Assembly (NCBI GenBank): GCA_012270635.1
Contig: JAAXHX010000146.1
Span: 744 to 8,604 of the forward strand
From: Dehalococcoidia bacterium
GTDB lineage: Bacteria > Chloroflexota > Dehalococcoidia > Plut-88900
Direction: 5' to 3'
Length of the DNA: 7,861 nt
Of the stretch, positions 1 to 5,702 are shown one piece after another; position 1 is the stretch's first letter; each line of letters starts with the position of its first letter. The notes beneath the pieces are model-generated. The model saw only the letters and a program-made list of their open reading frames with translations. It was not told where the DNA came from and ran no database searches. The translations under genes and the position numbers were made by a program.

Positions 1-783
1 CTGGCGGGGTCGGGGCAGTACGTGGGCGCAGCGTACCTGGCGTGTGCCGCGGCGACGCGGGTCGGGGCGGGGCTGGTCACGCTGGCCTGCTCTCCCGAGG
101 TGCGCTCGATAGTCGCGTCCCGGGCGGCAGAAGTGACCTACATACCCCTCGAGGAAGGGTCGGGGGTGAAGGAGTGGAGGACGGCAATCGATCAGGGAGT
201 GGGAGAGGCGGATGCGCTGCTGGTCGGGTGCGGGCTGGGTAGGGCCGAGGATACTTGGGAACTGGTAAAGGGCCTCCTCCTCGACTCCCGGGAGAGCATG
301 CCGCCGGTGGTGGTGGATGCGGACGGGCTGAATGCGCTGGCGTCGGATCGGGAATGGTGGAAGAGGCTTGATCGAGAGGCTGCGCTGACGCCGCACCCGG
401 GGGAGATGGCCCGGCTGATGGGGAAGTCGACGGCAGATGTTCAAAAGGACCGTATCGGAACAGCCCGAGAGGCGGCTCGGAGGTGGGGCCAGACGGTGGC
501 GCTGAAAGGAGCGCACACGGTAATAGCCCGGGCCGACGGCCATGCCGTAGTGAGTCCCTTCGCAAACCCGGGGCTAGCATCGGCGGGGACGGGTGACGTA
601 CTGGCGGGAGCTATCGCCGGGCTCCTGGCACAGGGTCTCGGGGCCTGGGAGGCGGCGATAGCGGGGGTGTACCTGCACGGCTTGGCGGGAGAGATGGGTC
701 GGGAGGAGGTCGGAGAGGCGGGCCTGGTGGCCAGCGACCTCCTGCCCCTGCTGCCGAGGGCTGTGCGGGGGGTGGGGGGCTGA
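1..783 (+). CDS. nnrD: ADP/ATP-dependent NAD(P)H-hydrate dehydratase, C-terminal part (5' end outside window)
   Basis: The enzyme dehydrates the S form of hydrated NADH or NADPH, using a nucleotide triphosphate or diphosphate, and so repairs damaged cofactor in the cytoplasm. The reading frame is open from base 1, and the first visible residues (LAGSGQYVGAAYLA) already match the start of the ribokinase-like fold, so the true start is upstream. Counting from the first visible codon, family marks are GCGLG near 76, DADGLNAL near 106, TPHPGEM near 130, KGAHTVIA near 169, and the phosphate-binding, catalytic stretch NPGLASAGTGDVLAGA near 189-204 with its GTGD. In many bacteria this domain is fused behind an NnrE epimerase domain; whether that is so here cannot be seen. 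The stop is TGA at 781-783. The following 90 bases separate it from the toxin-antitoxin remnant, so no operon link is evident. Family assignment is very secure; the fusion state is unknown. Confidence 0.95.
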   Translation: MAGSGQYVGAAYLACAAATRVGAGLVTLACSPEVRSIVASRAAEVTYIPLEEGSGVKEWRTAIDQGVGEADALLVGCGLGRAEDTWELVKGLLLDSRESMPPVVVDADGLNALASDREWWKRLDREAALTPHPGEMARLMGKSTADVQKDRIGTAREAARRWGQTVALKGAHTVIARADGHAVVSPFANPGLASAGTGDVLAGAIAGLLAQGLGAWEAAIAGVYLHGLAGEMGREEVGEAGLVASDLLPLLPRAVRGVGG

Positions 784-836
784 GGGGCTGCATTTGAATA
801 TCAAGCTTGGCCTCGTGGTTAAGCAAAATATCCCGC

Positions 837-849
837 ATGTTTACAACAT
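837..849. promoter_or_regulatory. Possible operator, palindrome ATGTT-TAC-AACAT
   Basis: This is a perfect 5+5 base inverted repeat with a 3-base centre, lying across the -35 box of the promoter at 840-868. A shorter repeat, TTAT-CGTC-ATAA, lies at 854-865 across the -10 side. XRE-type antitoxins usually repress their own promoter by binding short palindromes over the promoter boxes, so this is a natural candidate for autoregulation by the protein encoded at 921. The repeat is short and could be chance in an AT-richer segment. Confidence 0.4.
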
Positions 850-868
850 TCCATTATCGTCATAAAAT
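840..868 (+). promoter_or_regulatory. Sigma-70-type promoter of the toxin remnant/antitoxin unit
   Basis: TTTACA (840-845) and TAAAAT (863-868) each match the consensus at five of six bases and are 17 bases apart. The expected transcription start falls at about 874-876, on or next to the ATG of the 15-codon ORF at 874. There is no purine-rich binding site before that ATG, so the first ORF would be read from a leaderless transcript. The rest of 784-873 holds no other feature I can support; I see no convincing terminator for nnrD. Confidence 0.6.
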
Positions 869-873
869 ACGCC

Positions 874-921
874 ATGCCCTGGGAGGTTGAGTTTACCGAC
901 GGAAGGGAGGGGTTGATGTAA
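874..921 (+). pseudogene. Remnant of a RelE/Gp49-type (HigB-like) toxin gene, 15 codons
   Basis: The ORF reads MPWEVEFTDGREGLM and stops with TAA, whose last base is the first base of the downstream ATG (TAATG). Known toxins of the phage-derived Gp49/HigB group, paired with antitoxins like the one at 921, often begin with M-x-W-E-V-E-F/Y-T-D and end in a charged helix followed by EGLI or similar just before the antitoxin. Here those two ends appear joined at about base 900, and the whole catalytic body of roughly a hundred residues is absent. What is seen is the short ORF, its promoter and its coupling to the antitoxin; that it is a deleted toxin is inference from the resemblance of both ends. 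The remaining 3' part also carries the ribosome binding site of the antitoxin, which may explain why it was kept. Alternatives are a short leader peptide unrelated to toxins, or an assembly error removing the middle of an intact gene. Confidence 0.55.
905..911 (+). promoter_or_regulatory. Ribosome binding site of the antitoxin gene
   Basis: GGGAGGG lies nine bases before the ATG at 921, inside the last codons of the toxin remnant. It is a clear Shine-Dalgarno sequence and fixes the antitoxin start, whereas the remnant's own ATG at 874 has none. Confidence 0.7.
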
Positions 922-1265
922 TGAGCGGACGGCATCCGTTCAGCGAACTGACGAAAGAGTTCACGCCGGAGAGGCGTAGTCGCATTGACGTCATTAAAGC
1001 GGACCTGCTTCAGGAAATGCCACTGTATGAGTTGCGTCGGGCTCGGAAATTAACTCAAGAGGAACTCGCCAGGAAGTTGAAAGTGAAACAGCCAGCCATT
1101 GCGAAGATGGAAAAGCGAGCTGATATTTACGTTTCGAGCCTGCGCTCATATATCGAGGCGGTGGGTGGGCAATTGAGAATAGTTGCGGAGTTTCCGGAGG
1201 GTGAAGTGGCGATCACCAACTTCTCCGGTGTGGATGAAGGGCCTTATAAAAGGTCCACGGAGTGA
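921..1265 (+). CDS. XRE-family antitoxin-type DNA-binding protein (HigA-like), apparently orphan
   Basis: This 114-residue protein has one helix-turn-helix of the Cro/CI (XRE) type at about residues 38-68: LRRARKLTQEELARKL, then KQPAIAKMEKR with the recognition helix. It is preceded by a helical segment with the conserved EMPLYELR and followed by SSLRSYIEAVGGQLRIVAEFPEGEVAI. That arrangement is typical of antitoxins encoded downstream of Gp49/RelE-type toxins (toxin-first order). In an intact pair it would bind the toxin and repress the shared promoter. Here the upstream toxin is reduced to 15 codons, so the protein may now act only as an autoregulator, as a DNA-binding protein recruited elsewhere, or as an antidote to a toxin encoded at another locus. 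The start is set by GGGAGGG nine bases upstream and the TAATG overlap. Base composition is visibly lower in GC than neighbouring genes, with more codons ending in A or T, suggesting acquisition by transfer. The residues after about 100 look like a non-conserved tail. Confidence 0.85.
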   Translation: MSGRHPFSELTKEFTPERRSRIDVIKADLLQEMPLYELRRARKLTQEELARKLKVKQPAIAKMEKRADIYVSSLRSYIEAVGGQLRIVAEFPEGEVAITNFSGVDEGPYKRSTE

Positions 1266-1291
1266 ACTGCAATATCCCCGACTAGGGTATT

Positions 1292-1381
1292 ATGGCTCAC
1301 CGGCGCATGACACACCCTACCGTTGATGAGGAATTCACGAAGAATTGCCTGAGAGCAGGCCGGCGTCTTGCGAATCGGTAA
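1292..1381 (+). CDS. Possible 29-codon ORF upstream of coaX, unknown
   Basis: An ATG at 1292 opens a 29-residue ORF rich in Arg, His and Thr (begins MAHRRMTHPT, ends AGRRLANR). It ends with TAA only three bases before the coaX ATG. No recognisable domain or membrane segment is seen, and there is no good ribosome binding site before it. It could be a leader ORF coupling ribosomes into coaX, which itself has only AAGG at an unusually short distance from its ATG. It could equally be a chance ORF or the tail end of an eroded gene. The rest of 1266-1384 holds no other gene; TATTAT at 1288-1293 resembles a -10 box, but I see no matching -35. Confidence 0.2.
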   Translation: MAHRRMTHPTVDEEFTKNCLRAGRRLANR

Positions 1382-1384
1382 GGT

Positions 1385-2152
1385 ATGCTTTTAGCAATTG
1401 ACATAGGCAATACGAACATCACTCTGGGCTTGTACGACGGGAACTCGCTGGGGGCGACGTGGCGCATTTCCACGGACGCCGACAAGCAGGCCGACGAGTA
1501 CACAGTCCTGTTCAACGGCTTGCTCCAGACCCGAGGGATGCGGGACTCGACGATTACACAGGTAGTTATATGCAGCGTCGTGCCGCCGCTGACGGGGGTG
1601 TTCGAAGAGTTTTGCCTGAACCGCTTTGGATTGAAGCCGCTGGTGGTCGGGATGGGGGTTAAGACGGGAATGCGGATACTGTACGATAACCCCAGGGACG
1701 TGGGGGCGGACAGGGTAGCCGACGCCGTCGCGGCCTACCATAGGTACGGCGGGCCGGTGATAGTGGTGGACTGCGGTACCGCGCTGGTGTTCGATGCGGT
1801 GTCCCAGGACGGGGAGTACCTGGGTGGGGCTATTGCGCCGGGGCTGGGAGTGGCGGCGGAGGCCCTGGTGTCGAAAGCGTCCAAACTGACCAGGGTGGAG
1901 CTAACGGCCCCCGAGGGCGCCATAGGAAGGACGCCGTCGGCGAGCATGCAGTCGGGGCTGATATACGGCTACGTCGGGCTAATCGAGGGGTTGGTCGCAC
2001 GGTTCAAGAGGGAGCTGGGGCCGGGGGTGAAGGTGGTGGCGACGGGAGGGATGGCCGGGGTTCTGGCCGGAGAAACCGACGTGTTGGACGAAGTGGACCC
2101 GGACCTGACCCTGGAAGGACTAAAACTGATCCACGAAATGAACCCGAGATGA
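1385..2152 (+). CDS. coaX: Type III pantothenate kinase
   Basis: CoaX phosphorylates pantothenate to 4'-phosphopantothenate, the first step of coenzyme A synthesis, and belongs to the ASKHA (actin-like ATPase) fold; it acts as a cytoplasmic dimer. The 255-residue length is normal. Visible family motifs are DIGNTN at residues 6-11 (phosphate-binding loop), DNPRDVGADR at 101-110 with the catalytic Asp109, VDCGTALVFD at 128-137 (the second Asp-containing loop, usually VDFGTATTFD), GGAIAPG at 148-154, and MQSGLIYGY plus ATGGMA toward the C-terminus. The residues after GTA are LV rather than the common TT, a modest departure near the substrate pocket. The start at ATG 1385 places MLLAIDIGNT at the usual distance. 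The gene overlaps coaBC by four bases (ATGA), so the two are almost certainly co-transcribed and translationally coupled. No strong promoter was found directly upstream. Confidence 0.96.
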   Translation: MLLAIDIGNTNITLGLYDGNSLGATWRISTDADKQADEYTVLFNGLLQTRGMRDSTITQVVICSVVPPLTGVFEEFCLNRFGLKPLVVGMGVKTGMRILYDNPRDVGADRVADAVAAYHRYGGPVIVVDCGTALVFDAVSQDGEYLGGAIAPGLGVAAEALVSKASKLTRVELTAPEGAIGRTPSASMQSGLIYGYVGLIEGLVARFKRELGPGVKVVATGGMAGVLAGETDVLDEVDPDLTLEGLKLIHEMNPR

Positions 2153-3369
2153 GCGAAGAGAAGAAATCCGGGGGCAGGGGCTTGGGGGGTAAGCGGATAG
2201 TCCTGGGGGTCACGGGCAGCATAGCCGCTTACAAGGCGGCGGACCTGACCAGCAAGCTGGTGCAGCAGGGCGCCCTGGTGGACGTGGTGATGACCGAGGG
2301 CGCAGTGAATTTTGTGGCGCCCCTGACCTTTCGAAGCTTGACGCACAGACCCGTGCTGCACCGGCTGTTCGACCCGGCTTCCGACGCGGGAATAGAGCAC
2401 GTGGCCCTGGCGGAGAGCTGCGATGGGATAGTGGTGGCCCCGGCAACGGCGAATCTCATGGCCAAGGCGGCCAACGGGCTGGCTGACGACCTGCTGACCT
2501 GCATGCTGCTGGCCACCCGCAGGCCCGTGGTCTTGGCCCCGGCGATGGACGGCTACATGTTCGATAACCCGGCCACGCAGGATAACGCAGCGAAGCTGGT
2601 CGGCCGGGGATGGACGCTGGTCGGGCCTGGGGAGGGTAGGTTGGCGTCGGGGCTGGTGGGCCGGGGGAGGCTGGCGGATACGGAAGACGTCATCGGTGCG
2701 TTGAAGCAGGAGTTGGGGCGGGGAGGCGACCTGGCGGGAAAGTCTGTGGTGGTTACGGCGGGAGGGACGCAGGAGCCGATCGACCCGGTGCGACACATCG
2801 GGAACCGGTCATCGGGGAAGATGGGGTACGCCATAGCGGAGGCGGCGCGGGACAGGGGAGCGTCGGTGACCCTGGTCTCGACCCAGACCTCACTGAGGAA
2901 ACCCTACGGGGTAAAGCTCCTTCGGGCGGACACTGCGGCGGATATGCGAGAGGCGGTGGTGTCCCGTGCGCCGAGCGCCCACATCCTGTTCATGGCCGCA
3001 GCGATAGCGGACTACCGACCCACGACGGAGGCGGAGCACAAGATAAAGAAGTCGGGTGGGGGGTTGACCCTGGAGCTGCGGGAGACGGCGGACGTGCTGG
3101 CGGAGGCCACGGGAGACGGGCTGGTCAAGGTAGGGTTCGCAGCGGAGAGCCGGGACACGGTGGAGAACGCCCGGGACAAGCTCCGCAAGAAGGGCCTGGA
3201 CCTGATAGTGGCCAACAACATCACCTCGGAGGGGAGCGGGTTCGGGTCGGACACGAACCGGGTGGTGATTATCGACCGGGACGGGGGCGAGGAAGAACTG
3301 CCGCTGCTGCCGAAGTCCGAGGTTGCCCACGTCGTCCTGGACCGGGCGGCGGCGGTTTCTAAAGGCTAA
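2149..3369 (+). CDS. coaBC: Bifunctional phosphopantothenoylcysteine decarboxylase / phosphopantothenate-cysteine ligase
   Basis: CoaBC condenses 4'-phosphopantothenate with cysteine using CTP (CoaB) and then decarboxylates the product to 4'-phosphopantetheine with FMN (CoaC). The 406-residue protein has CoaC at about residues 14-190: VTGSIAAYKA at 21-30 (flavin phosphate loop), catalytic His84 in GIEHVALA, APATANLMAK at 97-106, PAMDGYMFDNPATQ at 131-144, and the flap GRLASGLVGRGRLAD at 163-177. CoaB covers about 195-402: VVTAGGTQEPIDPVRHIGNRSSGKMGYAIA around 201-230 with Asn219, FMAAAIADYRP at 281-291, and KIKK at 298-301. Two details stand out. The PAMN motif is PAMD, a common variant, and the flap residue that is Cys in the E. 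coli enzyme (ACG) is Ser167 here. The start ATG overlaps the coaX stop. The stop lies three bases from the stop of the convergent transporter gene. Confidence 0.96.
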   Translation: MSEEKKSGGRGLGGKRIVLGVTGSIAAYKAADLTSKLVQQGALVDVVMTEGAVNFVAPLTFRSLTHRPVLHRLFDPASDAGIEHVALAESCDGIVVAPATANLMAKAANGLADDLLTCMLLATRRPVVLAPAMDGYMFDNPATQDNAAKLVGRGWTLVGPGEGRLASGLVGRGRLADTEDVIGALKQELGRGGDLAGKSVVVTAGGTQEPIDPVRHIGNRSSGKMGYAIAEAARDRGASVTLVSTQTSLRKPYGVKLLRADTAADMREAVVSRAPSAHILFMAAAIADYRPTTEAEHKIKKSGGGLTLELRETADVLAEATGDGLVKVGFAAESRDTVENARDKLRKKGLDLIVANNITSEGSGFGSDTNRVVIIDRDGGEEELPLLPKSEVAHVVLDRAAAVSKG

Positions 3370-3372
3370 CTG

Positions 3373-4653
3373 TCAGCCCTCGGAGGGGCTGGGGGCCCTT
3401 GCCGGGCTGGGTCTCTGCACCCGAATACCCTTGAAGACACCGGCTATGGACGCTGCCGCCGCGGCGAGGACGATGGACTCGACGAGAAAGACGCGCCGGT
3501 GACCTATGCTCCAGGCGAGCGCGCCCCCGGTCAGGGGCCCCAAACCCCAGGCCATGGCGGAGGCGGAGTTGAGCACGCCGAAGGCCGCGCCGAGGTGCTG
3601 CTTCGGGAGCATCAAACCCACTATGGAGCTTAAGGAAGTGAGCATGGCGCCGTTGCAGAGGCCGGACAGGGCGAAGAGGAGGACGAAAATATAGAACCGG
3701 TGGTTGAAGAACTGGGGAAGCAGGGCCAGGGATGCGCCGAAGCAGGATACGATCAGCACGGTGCGGAGGTTCAACCTGGACCCTAGCCTCCCGACCAATA
3801 TGGCGCTGACCCCCGAGGTGAACCCCAGCACCCCGAAGGCCAGGCCCGTGCCTAGGATGACTTCGTCCGCGCCGGTGATTGACTGGATGAAGCCGGGGGC
3901 CACGGGCTGGAGAAGGGTCGGGGCGCCCTGGATGATGGGCACGAATAGCAAGGCGGGGAGCAGGCCCCTGGTGGCGAGTACCTGGCGGGTCTCGCTGAAG
4001 AGGGAGAGGGCCGCTCTCCGTTTGCCCTCGGGCCTTTGGAAGGACTCGCGAACGAACAGCAATATCACCAGGCAGGCGGTGGCGACGAAGCCGGAGGAGA
4101 TGAAATAGGTGGTCCTGAAGCCGAAAATCTCGATGAGTTGGCCGCCGATGAAGGGCGATATGGTTATCGAGAAGTAGCTGGTGAACTGGAGCAGGCCGAC
4201 GGTCAGGGGCAGGCGTGAGCTGGGGACATAGGACCCGGCGAGAGCCATGGCCGCCCCGACGCTCCCGGAGACGCCGCCGTGGAGAATCCGCACCCCGACC
4301 AGCTGGCCGACGTTGGTGATGAGGCCCGATAGGAGGAGAACGAGGGCCCCGGCGAAGTAGGCCCGGATGAGCATGGGCTTCCGGCCATAGGTGTCGGCGA
4401 GGTGCCCCCAGAAGGGGCCGGCAAGGCCCATGAACAGGGCGAAGATGCCCGACGTGACGCCTGCCCAGAAGGCGGCGTCCTCCACGGAGTCGACACCCAG
4501 TTCCTCCTGGATAAAGATGGGATAGAAGGGGTGCATGAAGGCCCAGCCGATGGAGGCGGTTCCCTGGGCCAGGCAGACCAGGGCGACCTGCCGCTTCCAG
4601 CCCTCCACGTTTCGCAGTGATAGGAGGGAGGCGATGGGGGAGAGGGAGCGCAC
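3373..4653 (-). CDS. MFS transporter, DHA1-type (drug/metabolite:H+ antiporter family)
   Basis: This 426-residue inner membrane protein shows the twelve-helix major facilitator pattern in two halves. Motif A is at about residues 83-97 (GHLADTYGRKPMLI), with a degenerate copy (GRLGSRLNLRTVL) near 288-300. A motif-B-like VRILHGGVSGSVGAAMALAG is near 121-140. A charged central loop near 202-230 separates the halves, and the C-terminal tail is short, basic and proline-rich. The closest recognisable style is the MdtG/TetA-like DHA1 exporters, but the substrate cannot be read from sequence. Its start is GTG at 4653, sharing a base with the metF-like stop (TAGTG on the minus strand), so it is probably translated by coupling; a weaker internal GTG exists at residue 16. 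Being the second gene of a metF-led unit hints at export or uptake of a related metabolite, which is inference only. Confidence 0.88.
   Translation of the reverse strand: MRSLSPIASLLSLRNVEGWKRQVALVCLAQGTASIGWAFMHPFYPIFIQEELGVDSVEDAAFWAGVTSGIFALFMGLAGPFWGHLADTYGRKPMLIRAYFAGALVLLLSGLITNVGQLVGVRILHGGVSGSVGAAMALAGSYVPSSRLPLTVGLLQFTSYFSITISPFIGGQLIEIFGFRTTYFISSGFVATACLVILLFVRESFQRPEGKRRAALSLFSETRQVLATRGLLPALLFVPIIQGAPTLLQPVAPGFIQSITGADEVILGTGLAFGVLGFTSGVSAILVGRLGSRLNLRTVLIVSCFGASLALLPQFFNHRFYIFVLLFALSGLCNGAMLTSLSSIVGLMLPKQHLGAAFGVLNSASAMAWGLGPLTGGALAWSIGHRRVFLVESIVLAAAAASIAGVFKGIRVQRPSPARAPSPSEG
3374..3391. terminator. Hairpin between convergent coaBC and transporter genes
   Basis: CAGCCCT (3374-3380) pairs with GGGGCTG (3385-3391), including one G-T pair, around a CGGA loop. 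It starts five bases after the coaBC stop and overlaps the last codons of the transporter gene. Neither strand shows a clean T run immediately after the stem, so if it ends transcription it is not a standard intrinsic terminator. Its placement between two stops is the main argument. Confidence 0.3.
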
Positions 4654-5546
4654 TATGCGGGGCCTGCGTCCTCGGCAGAGGTGAGGCCCGAGAGCCGCAT
4701 GAGCCGGGGAACGTCGCGCTCCCAGCCCATGGGCATGAGGTGAACGCCCCGGGTCAGGCCGGCAACCCCGGAGATGATCCGGGCGGCGATTTCGATTCCT
4801 TTCTCCCGCTTGTTTTCGGCGGCGTCCATTTCGTTAATCAGGGACTGGGGAACGACGATTCCCGGCAAGTTCGCGTTGAGATAACGGGCCATGCGGCCGG
4901 AGTGAAGGACGAGTATGCCCGCGAGTATCGGAACGTTCAGACCGCGGGCGGCGTCCATGAACCGGGCGAACTGGTCGGGTTCGTAGACGGCCTGGGTCTG
5001 GAAGAAGCGGACGCCGGCATTGACCTTCTGCTCCATGCGGCCGACCTCGACGTCGACGTCAGGTGCGCCGGGGTTGGCGGCAGCGCCGAGACAGAAAGTG
5101 GGAGCGCCGTCGAGAGGGTTGTCCGCCATGTCAACGCCCGACTCCAACCCGGCAGCGGCGCGCAGGAGGTCGATGACCGAGAGGTCGAAGACGGGCTTGG
5201 CGTCGGGGTGGTCCCCGGTTCCCGTGGGGTCGCCGGTGAGGCATAGGATGTTGTGGATGCCGAGGACGTGGGCCCCCAGGAGGTCGGACTGGAGGGCGAT
5301 CCTGTTGCGGTCCCGGCAGGTGAACTGGCAGATGGGCTCAATGCCCTGGTCGAGGATGACCTTGCCCAGGGGCAAGGGTCCGAGCCGCATGACGGAGGCG
5401 TTCTGGTCGGTGACGTTTACCGCATCGACGGCGGCGAGAGAGTCGAGAAGGGAGAGGTTGTGCTCGATGTTGACGCCCTTCGGAGGCGTCATCTCGGCGG
5501 TGACCAGGAAGGGTTTGGACTCGAGTTTTTCGCGGAAACTGGCCAC
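4653..5546 (-). CDS. metF: Methylenetetrahydrofolate reductase family protein
   Basis: MetF reduces 5,10-methylene-tetrahydrofolate to 5-methyl-tetrahydrofolate with FAD, supplying methyl groups for methionine synthesis or, in some anaerobes, the methyl branch of the Wood-Ljungdahl pathway. From the chosen start the protein has 297 residues, the usual size for a single-domain TIM-barrel reductase. It shows TAEMTPPKG near 16-24 with the conserved catalytic Glu18, VNVTDQNASVMRLGPL near 43-58, ILCLTGDPTGTGDHP near 100-114 with the flavin-contacting Asp106, and GVRFFQTQAVYE near 178-189, where Gln185 corresponds to E. coli Gln183. The frame is open further upstream (to an ATG at 5687), but that start would overlap the folD promoter and add a non-family tail. 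The GTG at 5546 has GAGGG seven bases before it and begins VASFREKL, giving the family length. It is divergent from folD, the enzyme that makes its substrate, and overlaps the transporter gene by one base. Confidence 0.87.
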   Translation of the reverse strand: MASFREKLESKPFLVTAEMTPPKGVNIEHNLSLLDSLAAVDAVNVTDQNASVMRLGPLPLGKVILDQGIEPICQFTCRDRNRIALQSDLLGAHVLGIHNILCLTGDPTGTGDHPDAKPVFDLSVIDLLRAAAGLESGVDMADNPLDGAPTFCLGAAANPGAPDVDVEVGRMEQKVNAGVRFFQTQAVYEPDQFARFMDAARGLNVPILAGILVLHSGRMARYLNANLPGIVVPQSLINEMDAAENKREKGIEIAARIISGVAGLTRGVHLMPMGWERDVPRLMRLSGLTSAEDAGPA

Positions 5547-5553
5547 TGGCACA

Positions 5554-5558
5554 CCCTC
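5554..5558 (-). promoter_or_regulatory. Ribosome binding site deciding the metF start
   Basis: On the minus strand GAGGG lies seven bases before the GTG at 5546. Alternative ATG codons at 5600, 5630 and 5687 lack a comparable site, which is why the shorter 297-residue protein was chosen. Confidence 0.6.
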
Positions 5559-5600
5559 AGCTGTGTATTCGGGGGCCCTCGACCGGCTCCCGTGGCGCAT

Positions 5601-5630
5601 ATAGTAAACCCCAAGGGGTAATTTCGTCAT
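5601..5630 (-). promoter_or_regulatory. Candidate metF promoter
   Basis: Read on the minus strand, ATGACG (5630-5625) and TACTAT (5606-5601) are 18 bases apart; each matches four of six consensus bases. The spacer holds the small palindrome ACCCC-AA-GGGGT (5608-5619), which could be an operator or a weak leader structure. It would give a leader of about 45-50 bases before GTG 5546. This is a modest match and other promoters are possible. Confidence 0.3.
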
Positions 5631-5638
5631 GGGGGTGG

Positions 5639-5667
5639 TTGAAAACAATTGTGAAATTTGGTACATT
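5639..5667 (+). promoter_or_regulatory. folD: Candidate folD promoter
   Basis: TTGAAA (5639-5644, five of six) and TACATT (5662-5667, four of six) are 17 bases apart. Transcription would begin near 5674, giving a leader of about 29 bases that contains AAAGG (5688-5692), ten bases before the folD ATG. The intergenic region 5547-5702 is AT-richer than the genes on both sides, as expected for a divergent promoter region. Confidence 0.5.
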
Positions 5668-5689
5668 GAATGTGTTCCACTTTTCACAA
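5649..5689. repeat. Inverted repeat TTGTGAAA...TTTCACAA around the folD start region
   Basis: TTGTGAAA (5649-5656) and TTTCACAA (5682-5689) are perfect 8-base inverted copies separated by 25 bases. The proposed folD -10 box and transcription start lie between them, and the right arm touches the ribosome binding site. The spacing could suit two half-sites for a regulator, or the arms might pair in longer transcripts that enter from upstream. No family of regulator is identified. Confidence 0.4.
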
Positions 5690-5702
5690 AGGCGCTGCCG
5701 TA

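Noticed and set aside
784..830. Possible hairpin GCTTGGCC...GGTTAAGC as nnrD terminator
   Set aside because: Two internal mismatches and no T run make the stem unconvincing.
1969..2796. Minus-strand ORF of 275 codons across coaX and coaBC
   Set aside because: It is rich in Arg, Pro, His and Gln, crosses two well-identified genes on the other strand and shows no family motif.
5020..5604. Plus-strand ORF of 194 codons opposite metF
   Set aside because: It is the antisense shadow of the reductase; residues are biased toward Ser, Arg and Pro with no domain.
5547..5687. Longer metF start at ATG 5687
   Set aside because: It would place the start inside the folD promoter region and add 47 residues unlike the family. 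The GTG at 5546 has the only well-spaced ribosome binding site.
5670..5702. Longer folD start at GTG 5670
   Set aside because: ATG 5703 gives Tyr50, Lys54 and Asp121 at the same numbers as in the E. coli enzyme, and has AAAGG ten bases upstream.
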